DNA from: Chamaelirium japonicum | Taxonomy: Eukaryota > Streptophyta > Magnoliopsida > Liliales > Melanthiaceae | DNA length: 64,000 nucleotides | Reading direction: 5' to 3' | Assembly: GCA_947650365.1 (NCBI GenBank) | Contig: OX393551.1 | Location: 89,378,697 to 89,442,696 of the forward strand | Part shown: one piece after another, positions 31,311 to 42,670 of the stretch | Layout: each line of letters begins with the position of its first letter | Position numbering within the stretch: the stretch's first letter is position 1 | Program-made: the position numbers and the translations under genes | The notes under the pieces: model-generated | Database searches by the model: none | Seen by the model: only the letters and a program-made list of their open reading frames with translations | Told to the model about the DNA's origin: nothing

Positions 31311-33466
31311 CACCCTAACATTGACCTTAACAAAGGTCGAGCATGTCCAAAGATGAATCTAGCATACATGCATGTTCTATCTTTATACTAGATTTACATG
31401 ATAGAAGTCATACCTCCATGTGGATTCTTTCATCGCGATAAATTTTTTTTTCTGTCAATGGAGACGGGTTCGGATCTACTCGATATAGCTTCGGTGCAAC
31501 GGCCATAACTTTTGATACCGAACTCCGATTGGGCTGAAATTTGGACTGAAGGTAGAGAACTTCGAGATGCAACATTTTGCAAGTGGTTTGAAATTGTTTG
31601 GAGTTCTATAGCTCCCGAAGTCACAAAATATTACTGATTTTCTGTGCAAAAATTGGATAGCGAGAGATTACAAAAAACGCCTTCTAGTTCACCCGATCGC
31701 GAACCATGCATGACACTTTGTCGATGGATGTCTGAGTGCCTCCATGCAACAAGTCTTCTCCATCTTTGATTCATCACCTGAGGAAGAAGAGCCGCATCTG
31801 AACCCATAGCACACGCAAGGGAGACGAGAAAGGAGAAGAAAAGAGGGGGGCGGCTAGGGCATCATCAACTAGGGCCGGTCCCCCCTCCCCCCATCCTTAT
31901 ATAAAGGCCGACCCCTACACTTTGCGTAAGAAAGTTTTGACTGACCCCTTGTATGTCTCTCTTCTTGCGTAAGCAAATAGGTCGGTCCCCTATTGCCATA
32001 TGTCGCCGGTCAAACCCCTCATTATTACCCCTCCCCCCCCCCCCCCCCTTTGACGCTTGCTAGCAACTCCTATAAGCTACCGAGGGGGCGGCCCATGTGT
32101 GTCCCCATGTGCTAGGGGAGTCCAACCTAGCGCATGGTGATATTTTAGTTTTTCAAAATACCCACATACCTCTAGTTGATTGCCCCTCTCACTTGGAAAC
32201 TCGCAAAGCGCACTTATGTGGGTTATGACTAGTGATTCCACTATCACCGGGTGTCCTTAGTAAACACGTAGGGTGACCCTATTAAAGTCATCTAGTCAAC
32301 TCACAACACGAACCGATGCTTCGCACCCGTGTAGCGAAGCCCACTAAGGTAAGGAGATGAATACGTGTGTCTCTGTCCTACTCTGGAATTTCCCCTAGTA
32401 CATACACGCACCTGCGTATCTATGATGCACTAGTGCGATGTACACACAGAGCGCAGGGTTATTAGGATTGGACTTATTACTTTCTCTAACTGTATTCTGT
32501 GAATCAAGGTAATGGTTCAAGGACCATACATAATATGGATAAGGTAGAATCTTTAGAGTCAGGGTTCATGGCTTCCAATTTGGACTCGATCGACACACTA
32601 CCTGAGTGTACCATCAACCCTCTGAGTACAAGTTAACCTGTGTAGCCACCGAGATCCAATTCCCCCGAACTTACTATGTTATCCCGCATACCCCTACTCT
32701 CCGCTTAGTAGTAGTAAACCGACTGTCCCTTCACTTGGTGCCATGATGCAACTCGAGCGATGGAGAATAACGTCAAACTCGAGTGGTCATATAACTCGAT
32801 TCCTTCCAAGTTGATCACATATGTCGTACCTCTGATTACCTTAACGAGTAACCGGATCTGGCCAATAGCCCAACTAATGACCACCTGGCTAGGTTTAATA
32901 CGAAGTAAGTCAAACCAAGGAATGTACCTCTCGTTAGGGGTGTGGATAGTCTGCAAGAGTGGCACGCTGATCCAACGCCAGTCGGGTAACCCAGTACACC
33001 GTGGTTTTGGGTCATGTAAATGGACCCTCACACATTGGTGCACCAAAGCACCATATAACTGGTTAGCCCACTAGATATGGTTCCTCAGGGTTTATGACCA
33101 TTTTACCCTAAACAGAAACACAATATAGTGCACCGGTGTCTGCTCACCGATCTCTGCATCGTATTGGTTCTGTTCGACCTTGGACACTATGCCAAGTAAT
33201 GACCGTGGTGGAGACATCCATGCTTTGTCATCCCAATAGCTTATAATGATATGGCGACCAACTCTAATCAGAGCTGCGAACAAATTTAGGTTATATGGGA
33301 CCAATCCATTGAGTCTCCACTCAAGTGGATTACCATGTAGCCAAGGCTCTTCGTTCTGTAATCAGAACACATACTAAGGTACGTACCAAGGTGCAATTCT
33401 AAGTTATCAACCATATGCAGCTAAACTAAAGGTTTTTACAAGCTGTAAACCTCACCAATTTCAATA
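31311..33466 (-). mobile_element. Copia LTR fragment (L3), minus strand, truncated
   Basis: The minus-strand start is TATTGAAATTGGTGAGG at 33466, equivalent to TGTTAGAATTGGTGAGG of element E. Homology runs to about 31311. The expected LTR end (CTACCATGGATTTATTTCCAACA) is missing, so one end is lost. A TATA-like TTATATAAGG lies at about 31897-31906. It contains a 16-base C run at 32033-32048. No target duplication can be defined. Confidence 0.75.
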
Positions 33467-34370
33467 TATCATAGATGATTTATACTTGATGCATATTTTT
33501 GTTTTGTAGGGAAATGAAGACACTGGTCTAAAATAAGCTAAAAGCGAAGGAAAAGGCATGCAAAGGAACACGAGAAGAATCTAAGTTCGTTTGAAACCGA
33601 AGAGGACTAGACCCGAATGCAGAGCCCAATATAACCAACATTCCGCCCGGGCATATTGCAAATTCCGTCTGGGCTGATTTTTAAAATATTACAACCGTTT
33701 GATCAAGACAGAGTGCACAATCGGAGCCAACCAAAGGCACAAAAGTACCCGAGTGGTTAACATAACCGCTCAGGCAGATTTATAATTGATCCGTACACTA
33801 ACGAGGAGGTGCGAAGGACTTCGAACCATCTCTTTCCAAAACCTAGAAAGGACCCCAAATCCGAAGAAACCAGGAACGAACTTCTTGGAAGAAGAAGATA
33901 TCATTACTTAAGGGTTGGATTGGAGAGAACTTGGGTACTCCGAGTAATTTTGACAACGTTGGTGTGATCCTTCATAACTATTATTGTTACCAACCAGAGT
34001 ATGGTGTTCAAAATTATTCTAGGGTTATAGAGGAACCCTAGCGATATGTTTGTTTAGTTTTTTCAATAAAAATAATTACTATTCCTTCCCAATTAATGTA
34101 TGATTTGAGTTTTTTTCTACAAAACGTTAATTACTAGTATTCTCATTGTATCTGTGATAGTGATATGGTTAGAATATTAGACCCATCATATAGGTTGTAT
34201 GGAAAGCCCTCCTATATGATTATCATGCATAGTTTTAATGAAATTCTATGCCATAACCTCAGATAGGTCATACTCAAGCGAGACGGTTTGCGATCCAATC
34301 GGACAAGTCATACTTTATTTCAGACAGTTTATACTCAGGGCGGTATATATTATCATTCTGTGGTATTATC

Positions 34371-34932
34371 TAGGGGTGTGCATCGGTTCAAAACCGACCT
34401 ATTTAGGCAAAATCCAAACCGATCCAACCTTGGCCGGTTTTGAGGATTTTCATTCCGATCCAAACCGAACTAAGATTGGAATCCAATCCAATCTGAACCA
34501 ATTAAAGTCGGTTTGGATTGGATTGGATGGTCGGTTTAGGCTTTGGACCATCTTCTTATTGGGCTTTTTTCCCCCTTCTACTAGGACCTAGTTCAACCTT
34601 AAAAAATAATAATTGTCATCAAATCATTAGGCCTAAATATAATTTTTCACTGATTTTGAGTCATCCTACAATATTGCAAAGGTTGTTGGTAGCAAGGATA
34701 TATGAGGACATATGGTATATTTAATAAAATATTATATGTATATACATATGTTGGTTCGGTTAGGTTTAGGTCGGTTTTAAATTTACAAATCCGTCAACCG
34801 ATCCAATCATGTTGGTTTTTTAAAAACTCAATTTGATCTGATCCATTAAGTGTGTCGAAACCGATCAAAATTGGTCAGTTTGGTTTGGTTTGGTCAGTTT
34901 GATCGGTTTGGATTGGATCTTGCACACCCCTA
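34371..34932. mobile_element. hAT-type MITE, 562 bp, with 8-bp target duplication
   Basis: The ends TAGGGGTGTGCA (34371) and TGCACACCCCTA (to 34932) are perfect inverted repeats. Flanks GTATTATC (34363-34370) and GTATTATT (34933-34940) form an 8-bp duplication with one change. Subterminal regions are rich in AAACCGATCCAA-like words in both orientations. It encodes no transposase. Confidence 0.85.
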
Positions 34933-34994
34933 GTATTATTGAATTGGAAAGTCCAATAATACCGAATTTGGAAGAGATTTTCGAATTAAACCAC

Positions 34995-35440
34995 TACATA
35001 TAATTTGTTAAGAATAATTGGGATTCAATACTATCAATCTTATTATCATATATATCCTTGGAGTATGATGATTGTAAATAGAGTTTAATATTAGCATTAC
35101 CCTTAGATTAGGGATGTTAGTAATAAAATAAGGGAAATATACTTTATTATTAACGTTATCCTTGGATTAGGGATGTTGTAAAAAAATGTGTCATCTGGAT
35201 CCTTATAATTCTACTTCTGTATATAATTTGGTGAAGATAATATGGTTTCGATACTATCAATCTTATTATCATTCATATATTTGGATTATGATAAATATAA
35301 ATGAAGTTTCTTAATGACATTATCCTTGGACTAGGGATGTTGGTGATAAAAAAAAGAAAAGTATGTTTTATTATTAATGTTACCCTTGGATTAGGGACGT
35401 TCTGATAAAATATATCTTCTGGATTCATATAATTCTCCAT
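34995..35440 (+). repeat. Two about 222-bp direct repeats
   Basis: ACTATCAATCTTATTATCAT and the following CCTTGGATTAGGGATGTT block recur at an offset of about 222 bp (for example 35030 and 35255). A shorter subrepeat around CCTTGGA(T/C)TAGGGA(T/C)GTT occurs several times. AT-rich, non-coding. Confidence 0.7.
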
Positions 35441-35704
35441 TCAAATTATGTGGCATGTCATGTTGAGAGAAAGACATTTTCACATAGCTAGAGGCAACTC
35501 TATAACCCTAGTCTTTAACCAAAAGTTTATTCCACATCATTAGTTTAAATTTAAGTTTAGTTAATTTAATCAAAAATTCATCCCTTTGATCATCCGAAAT
35601 TTATTAGAAAGAACGTTACTTTATCATCTATGTGGGAACGCTCCGGTTTTAACTCTTTACTCTATTGATTCATCACTAATATCGGGATACATGAAAACCT
35701 AACA

Positions 35705-36126
35705 TACGGTTACAGCGTATCAGCACGCGCGTGAGCGAGAGAGAGAATCATCTGGGGATCATGCGCAGGGGAGGCCAGGGGATCGCACGAGGGAGAGCAG
35801 ACACGTTGCTAGATTTTTAGAGAGAGATAGAGCGGAGACAACAGTAGAAGCAACATATGTTATGAATTAATTTCCCTCAATCCCAAACGAATCTTGACTG
35901 AAATAAAGTGGATTACCTCCAAAACATTGAAGAATCGAAGCAAGGGCAGCCAATTGAGGCATGCACTGTCAGGTGGAACAAGAAGAGGAACAGAGTTTTG
36001 GGATTCTTGATGCATCCCTTCAACTGATGATCCCCAAATCAAGGGGTGATAATAACTCCAACCCATCAATGAGAACAAGACCCAAAAGCTTAATGAATCA
36101 TGATAAGAACTAATTCCTCTCAAACT
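35705..36126. other. Unassigned flank of element D
   Basis: No feature is recognised. An 87-aa minus-strand frame (36123-35860) is not obviously repetitive and its first bases abut LTR D. It has no domain I can name and is probably chance. GA-rich sequence lies at 35730-35840. Confidence 0.3.
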
Positions 36127-36160
36127 TGTGGGTGCAAAATCTGTCTAAACGCATGACAAT

Positions 36161-36360
36161 GGGACCTACAGCCCTGCCTGGGGCCCACGAAGAACACAGT
36201 GGGACCCGCAGCCCTGCCTAGGGTCCACGAAGATGATAGTGGGACCCGCAACCCTGCCTGGAGCCTGCAAGGATGACAGTGGGACCCGCAGCCCTACTTG
36301 GGACCCATGAAGATGACAGTGGGACCCGTAACCCTGCCTGGGGCCCATGAAGACTATCCG
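36161..36360 (+). repeat. 40-bp minisatellite in LTR D, five exact-length units
   Basis: GGGACC(C/T)-type units start at 36161, 36201, 36241, 36281 and 36321 without any length change. The core GGGACCC...GCCCTGCCTGGGGCCCA is shared with the LTR arrays of A and B. Confidence 0.95.
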
Positions 36361-36461
36361 GGGTCTGGTAAAAATCCTCAGTTGATTTCCCAAAACCTAG
36401 GTGTTCCCTAGAATATCCCAAGAATATTCTCTAGAATATTCCTTGGATATTCCCAAACCTC

Positions 36462-36469
36462 TATATATA
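36462..36469 (+). promoter_or_regulatory. TATA box of LTR D
   Basis: TATATATA in CCTCTATATATAGC, downstream of the minisatellite, in the same relative place as in A and B. Confidence 0.7.
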
Positions 36470-36897
36470 GCTAATCCTGTAAAGAATCAAGGACCAGAAT
36501 TCATTATTCCATATTCCACTTTCTGTTTTTCAAAGCTTTTTGAGCATTCTAGTCTTCAGACTTCCAAACTCTTTCTACCCTCCGTCTACTTGTAACAAGT
36601 ACTCCTCGGCCTGTCGAGATTAGCTTTACATTTTCAGTGATAGTGAATTCAAAGGTTGCGTCTAACTGCACGGAGACGTAGGCTTTGGCCGTACTCCATC
36701 ATCACACCCCGTATCAACTCTCTTTATTTCTCTCTTTATTTTCTTCTTTGTGTCTCTCTCTACTCTACAGTGACTGTGTGACAGATCAGCACTTTACCCC
36801 TTAGCGCTTCACGACATGCCACGTTCCGAAGGGTCAAACCTTCAATTGATTATTTGAGGGGGGTTACGTACGACGACCGAAATCTTCCCCCACAGTT

Positions 36898-36914
36898 TGG
36901 TGCCGTTTGTGGGA
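36898..36914 (+). other. Primer-binding site of element D
   Basis: TGGTGCCGTTTGTGGGA, three bases after the LTR. It differs from the site in B at one position. Confidence 0.8.
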
Positions 36915-37033
36915 TTCTCCCTATCGACTTGCGACCTTTAGGCTTCCTAGCTCCTTCGATCAATCAGCAACCACTGATTGCTAGAGCAATCCGTCTGTTT
37001 CCATCGCTAACCTAAATAGCGAAGATACGACCT

Positions 37034-38790
37034 ATGGACCTGCCGGAGGGAAGCAACGTTCATCCTAACGTCCCATATCCTATGACTCGCTCAATGAGTC
37101 ATAGGTATGTGACAAGTCAACCTCCCGAGCAGCACCCAACTGAGAACTCAAGGAGTCATCGCTCAGTAGATTGCGCAACTTTGGCTCAACCTCGATAGTC
37201 TCCCTGCACTATCGACGAGACTTTTCAATGCCCTGGGAAAGTGCTCCTCTCCCCCGTCGCTGATCCTCAAGCGACATACCAAATCTCGTCAGAAAATTTT
37301 CAACTCCTTACCTTGATGAAATAGAATGCTGCTCTCATGGTTGAAAGAGACTTTCTCTGATGAGTAGCCATCGAAGCAGGAGCTAATCTTCCTCGGTCAG
37401 AAGCCAACATCAATGACAGACCAGATGTTCGTCGGTCGCTTGATCCTTCTCCCGCTCCTTCTAGACATTCCATCGTCGACACCTCCAGTCAATCTCTCGA
37501 TCCCGGTTCGAGAGGACCCTTGCCCATTCCTTCCAGGCCAATAGTTTGGGAATGACTCAATCAGTCGGCTCATCGTCCTGAACCCCTTCGCTCTGGATCA
37601 TCCTCCGAGCCCTGCATCGCGTCGCCACAATCGACGCCCTAAGGGTCAGCACCAACATAACTACGATCGGACTCTTCTCGAGCTTCACCCGATGAGGATT
37701 CCGACGCCTTAGTTGCCTCCTTTTCCTCTGAGGCACCTCTCAGACCAGTGAGGTGACCATCGAAACAGTCATGCCTCCGAGGGACCTCTTTATTGATAAA
37801 TTCTCTAAGCTCCATTTCCTTGGAGCTGGTGAACTCCAGTTCTCCGTTGATTCAATTACCTCACAGCCGATCCGATACTGCACATCCTCACCTTCAAATA
37901 AGCGTTGACACCACACGATCACGACAACCAAGTTCTATGCCGTACCTTCGCTGGCAGCTTGGACGATATGTCACTCGATTGGTACCACCATCTCCCAGCG
38001 GGCTTCGTGAGTTGGTTCGAAGATCTGGCAGATCTATTCGTCCAGCACTACCATCTAAACCTTAAGTCAAAGAAAAAGCTCAACTCTCGTTACCGACTTC
38101 AAATGGGGTCAGACGAAACCCTTTGAGAGTTCACTCAAAGGTTTCGGAATGAGCACACAGTGCTCTCTGGATGATCTCGACGATGAAGCCATCATGCTCG
38201 TATTTCAGAACGCATTGCGCTTTGATCTTCACATCTATAACGATCTTATTCGAAACTCGCTTACATCTCTCGGAGCGTTGTTCGATCGGATCCAAAGGGA
38301 GATCGAGGTAGAGGTTGATCAAATTGCTCGCAAGAGCTGCGACCTCAAGAAGCGCCCGTCAGACAAGGAGCCTGCACAACCGACAGCCCAAGCTAAAATG
38401 CTCTGGCTAAGGAAGATGGAGCCTCCAAGAGGTCGAAGTGGGCAAGTGATAAACCCACAAAGCCTCAGAGGACCATGTTTATTGATTGGATTCTGCTGAT
38501 CGATGTTATACTTGATCAGATCCAGAACGAAGACTACCTCAAGAAGTATGTCCCTCTCGAGCCTGGCACTCGGTACACAGAGGATAAGTCGGTTTACTGT
38601 GACTTCTACCGATGCCACGGCAACCCTACCATTCGATGCTATTGCCTTAAATATCACTGGAGGATCTTTTGGAAGAAGGTCACCTCTAAGAATTTAAGGC
38701 TACCGCCAACCCATCAAGCGATCTGCTTCCTCCTCCTCCTTCTCCTCAGAGGGAGAAGGAGATGTGCTAGATCCGTTTAGTTGAACATCA
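37034..38790 (+). pseudogene. gag of element D, frameshifted with many stops
   Basis: The frame starts at ATG 37034 (MDLPEGSNVHPN...MTRSMSH), aligning with the gag start of A. Conserved capsid words follow in changing frames: SLDWYHHLPAGF near 37970, FVQHYHLNLKSKKKLNSRY near 38040, and DDEAIMLVFQNALRFDLHIYND from 38180. The zinc knuckle YCDFYRCHGNPTIRC lies at about 38598-38642, where the usual second histidine (GH) is replaced by GN. Stops occur repeatedly from about 37197 on. Confidence 0.82.
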
Positions 38791-38874
38791 ATCGTTGTCA
38801 TCCGAGCGAAGATATACGGCATCCACAGGAATCTCCATCACCAGACTCCGACGAAGAAGGAAGTCAAACGCCAG

Positions 38875-39555
38875 GTGCGACGTGTTCATCACATGTGCAC
38901 CATAGCTCAAGTTGAGGAGACTTGGATCAAGAAGCCCATCAAAGGCCTCCCTTGGCCAACCATCCTCATCACCGATCAAGATCTTCGTGGAGTATGCACT
39001 CTATATCAAGATCCCCTTATTCTCTGCCTTGTTATCGATGGAAATTCAGTCAATCAAATCCTTATCGACACTGAAAGCTCCATCGACATCACGTTCTCTG
39101 ACTGCTTCAAACGCCTTAGCCACAAATACCAGAGCCTTGATGTAGTCCCCATCATCATTACCGGCTTCAATGAAGAACAGAGTATGATGATGGGAGAGGC
39201 AAGACTCACTCTTGATCTTGGGCAGGAAATGCGAGCATTCATCCGGTTCGCCATCGTCGAAGGGACATCGAACTATAACGCAATCCTTGGCAGACCTTTC
39301 CTCCATCAGATCAATGCCGTCTCCTCCTCTTACTACCAACTTCTCAAGTTTCCAACGAGGGAGGGCATCAGGTGTATAAGAGGGAGTCAACAGACGGGCA
39401 TATCATGTGAAGCTGCAGCTATGAGAACTCGATCGACGCCCAATGCTATGCCGGCAAAGCGTCCTGCTGATAAGCTGGTCCCTCAACTAAATAGCAACCA
39501 AAGGAGCCTCCACAACCCGAGTCTCTTCCAACGGAGTGGGAGGCTCTACCTTTAA
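38875..39555 (+). pseudogene. Aspartic protease region of element D, open but with altered active site
   Basis: A 226-codon frame without internal stops carries LVIDGNSVNQILIDTESSID. The normal DTG active-site triplet is DTE, which should abolish catalysis. The second block is NAILGRPFLHQINAVSSSYY. The open frame continues from the gag region (HHMCTIAQVEETW) toward RT. It is the longest open stretch of D. Confidence 0.82.
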
Positions 39556-40420
39556 TCAAGGAAATTGTCCAAGTCAACCTCAGCAGTGATGATTTTCCTC
39601 TAGAAACATTCATCGATGCCAATCTTAGCAATGTAGAAGTGCAAGATATGGTATCCTTCCTCAAGTCTAATATCGACACCTTCACTTGGAGTTTCAAAGA
39701 CATGCCCAGAATCAGTCCGGAAGATGCGTGCCATTAACTAACTATCAAAGAAGGGGTGAACCCCATCAAGCAGAAGCCTCGAACAATCAAACAGGAGCGA
39801 CTGGTTGCAGTTCGAGAAGAGATTGACAAGTTACTCGTGGCAGGCTTTATTCGTGAAGTAGAGTACCCAATTTGGATCTCCAACATTGTTGCCATTCCAA
39901 AAAAGAACGAAAAGATCAAAGTCTGCATCGACTACACCAACCTTAACAAAGCCTGCTACCGTTCCCCATGCCAAGGATAGATAGACTCGTCGATGCCACC
40001 ATGGACCACGAGCTTCTATCTTTCATGGACAGGTATTCAGGCTACAATCAAATACCGTTGCACCCTGATGATCAAGAGAAGACTTGCTTCATGACTGATA
40101 GAGGTCTATACTGCTACAACGTTATGCCTTTTGGCCTTAAGAACGTAGGATCTACTTCGACGACTTGCTCACCAAGAGTCAGACTCGAGCAGATTATCTC
40201 TCCGACCTCGCTGAAACCTTCCACATCCTGAGAAAATACCACATAAAGCTGAATCCAGCCAAGTGCGCCTTCGGAGTTTAATTGGGCAAATTCATGGGTC
40301 ATCTTATGACTAGGAGGAGCATCAAAGCAAATCCAGATCAAATTCAAGCAATCCTCGAAAATGCCATCCACTTCCAATCGAAAGGAGGTTCAGTGTCTCA
40401 TAGGAAGGTTAGCATCCCTC
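39556..40420 (+). pseudogene. Reverse transcriptase of element D, frameshifted and deleted
   Basis: Recognisable blocks are NPIKQKPRTIKQERLVAVREE, VCIDYTNLNKAC and, in another frame, MPRIDRLVDATMDHELLSFMD, YSGYNQIPLHPDDQEKTCF and MPFGLKN. Directly after MPFGLKN the text jumps to a YFDDLLTKS-like catalytic block, so about 20 residues are missing and the frame shifts. KLNPAKCAFGV and KANPDQIQAIL follow, the latter after a TAA. Confidence 0.82.
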
Positions 40421-41130
40421 AACCAATTCATCTCCAAGTCTTCAGACAAGTGTAAGCCTCTCTTCGACAAGCTGCACAAAGCAGACACTTCGGGATGAAG
40501 CTCGACCTGCGAGTACACCTACCAAGAAATCAAATTCTACCTCGCTCGAGCTCCCATCCTGATTGCTCCATTGCTAGAAGAACCACTCTAGTTATACCTC
40601 ACCATCACCGATCAATCCATCAGCGCAGTCTTGGTCAATAGAAGGGATGGCGTTGAACGTCACGTCTACTACATTAGCCATATCCTTCTACCAGTTGAGA
40701 CTCGCTATTCAATAATCGAGAAGGTCGCCTTGGCTTTACTAACAGTCTCGTGATGACTCCGTCTTGGATTCAATGCTACCAACAACGAAGCCGAGTACGA
40801 AGCACTCATCTCTGGCTTAGAGATCGCCCAAGCCTTGGAGGTAGATCATCTCACCGTCTACAGCGACTCCCAATTGGTGATCAGGCAGATCAACGGAGAG
40901 TATGTATTACGGGGGGAGTTGATACAACACTACCTAGCCTTGGTGCATCAACTCAAACAGTGGTTCTCCGACGTCACATTCATTCAAATATCAAAGGCAG
41001 AAAACCATAAAACTGACACTCTCGCTAACGTCGCTTCAATACTTGTGACCCTATCAAAGAGTGCCAAGTTCAAATCGATTATCTGGAGATACCCAAAGCT
41101 AGCCTCGAACATCACCTCGTCACCATGATG
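40421..41130 (+). pseudogene. RNase H and archaeal-type RNase H of element D
   Basis: The first RNase H is reduced to YISHILLPVETRYSIIEKVALALLTVS, which ends in TGA TGA at about 40750. A deletion then joins it to LRLGFNATNNEAEYEALISGLEIA, DHLTVYSDSQLVIRQINGEYVL and FIQISKAENHKTDTLANVAS, the second RNase H typical of Tat elements. Its conserved E and D residues are present, but the N-terminal Asp strand is deleted. The copy is uninterrupted where L2 sits in element B. Confidence 0.78.
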
Positions 41131-42426
41131 AAAGGTAGAGGGGGTTGGAGATAGCCAACCTTCACCCTCGTTCTAGCCGACAGTCAATCAGATTGGAGAC
41201 AACCAATCCTCGATTTCTTTAGACATAGCAGAATGCCCGAAGATCCCATTCAAACTAGACGACTTTAGAGAAAGCTTCCTCAAAACCACCTTCAAGAAGA
41301 AGAAGACCTTTACTTCCAATCACACGGCGGAATGTTCCTCAAATGTCTTAGCTCTGATCAGACAGAAACAATATTGGTAGACATCAATGTCGGAACTTAC
41401 GACAACCATTCCGGCGGGCGATCCCTCGAAGGAAAAATCAAGCTCCAAGGTTACTACTGGCTGACTATGGCGATGGACACTCATCAATTTGTCCAGAAAT
41501 ACGAGCCTTGTCAACATCATGCTCGAGCGATCCATCTCTTTGCAGATGAGCTCCATCCTATAACGAGTCCATGGCCCTTCCATCAGTGGGGGTTGGACTT
41601 TCTAGATCCATTCCCTCTATCTTCAAGCAATTAGAAGTATCTGCTGCTAGCGACAGACTACTTCACAAAATAGGTCGAATCTATGCCACTCTTCCGAGAG
41701 ACCAACGACGAAGTCATCAAGTTCATCAGGCAGAACATCTTCTCAAGGTTCGGCACACCGCAAGTGCTCGTCGCCGATAACGGGGAACAGTTCGGCTCTG
41801 ATAAATTCCGAAAGTCCTGCCAAAGTTACGGGATCAAAATCTTCTATTCTACACCAAAATACCCTCAATGCAATGGTCTAAAGCCTTCAACAGAGCCATC
41901 CTAGGCACACTCAAGAAGAAGTTAAACGACAAGAAGGGACTTTGGGAGATGGTCATTCTCGAGGTCTTGTGGCGTTATCAGACCACACCTGATCGATCGA
42001 TTGGGTTCCCACCCTTCCGTTTGACTTACGGATCGGAAGCAGTTCTATCAACTGAAGCAAGTTGTTCGATTCTCAAGACTCTCGCCCTCAAACGAGGAAT
42101 CAATAAAGAGCTTCGTATCAGCAACCTCGATCGCCTCGACGAGCTTCATGATCAGGTAGTCATTTGAGTCACCGGCTATCAACAAACGATCAAGTCAGCC
42201 TACGATCGCAAAGTTAGCGAAAGACATTTTAATATCGGCGACTGGTCCTCAGAGCGGTCTTCCCAAACACAAGGGAACCAGGCAGCAGCAAGTTCGCTCC
42301 AAACTGGAAGGACCGTATATTGTTGAATCAATGAGTGGAAAAGGTTCCTACCGACTCGTCACTCTAGAAGGGCAACGACTTCCAAGAGCATGGAATGCAT
42401 CTCATCTCAAAAGATTCTATCAATAG
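41131..42426 (+). pseudogene. Integrase of element D, broken
   Basis: The zinc region reads NHSGGRSLEGKIKLQGYYW...YEPCQHHA, with the first Cys replaced by Tyr-Glu-Pro-Cys spacing. Catalytic D residues are visible in WGLDFLDPFPL and VADNGEQFGS. At the glutamate position the text reads NGL-KAFNRAIL with a frameshift and K for E. FPPFRLTYGSEAVLSTEA and a C-terminal AWNASHLKRFYQ follow. Stops occur at about 41633, 41671 and 42165. Confidence 0.82.
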
Positions 42427-42670
42427 ATGTAACCGTCTTTGAGTTATCAATAAAGGGTTCAGTACTTTAAATTCTATCAAGATCTTATGAATTATATCTC
42501 AACTCCTTCTCAACACCACAGTTAGTCCGGTTCGTGTTGTGACATGGTCGGCTAACCTGCAACGGTACAAAGCTATGTGCTCTAGATATAGGTTCGACCA
42601 AAATGACGCTATGCCTAAGTCAACCGATACACGGACACTACGCTGAGTACTCCGAATTTATGACGACGCA

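Larger units (their letters stand above)
33471..35704 (+). mobile_element. Possible old gypsy (Athila-like) LTR remnant, interrupted by a hAT MITE
   Basis: The stretch begins TGATTTATACTTGATGC and has TTTTGTTTTGTAGGGAAATGAAG early on, as in the confirmed solo LTR at 42671. It later has GTGGGAACGCTCCGG...ACTCTATTGATTC and ends near CCTAACA. This ordering recalls LTRs of the Athila/Tat group, but no primer site or target duplication is visible. The identification is weak. Confidence 0.3.
36127..36894 (+). mobile_element. 5' LTR of element D, 768 bp
   Basis: It starts TGTGGGTGCAAAATCTG and ends TCCCCCACA, the same terminal bases as LTRs A and B. It contains a 40-bp minisatellite, a TATATATA box at 36462 and a conserved downstream block (CTCGGCCTGTCGAGAT, GCACGGAGACGTAGGCTT). 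Confidence 0.9.

Noticed and set aside
35860..36123. 87-aa minus-strand frame as a gene fragment
   Set aside because: No recognisable domain and no supporting exon. Kept only as a note in the flank description.
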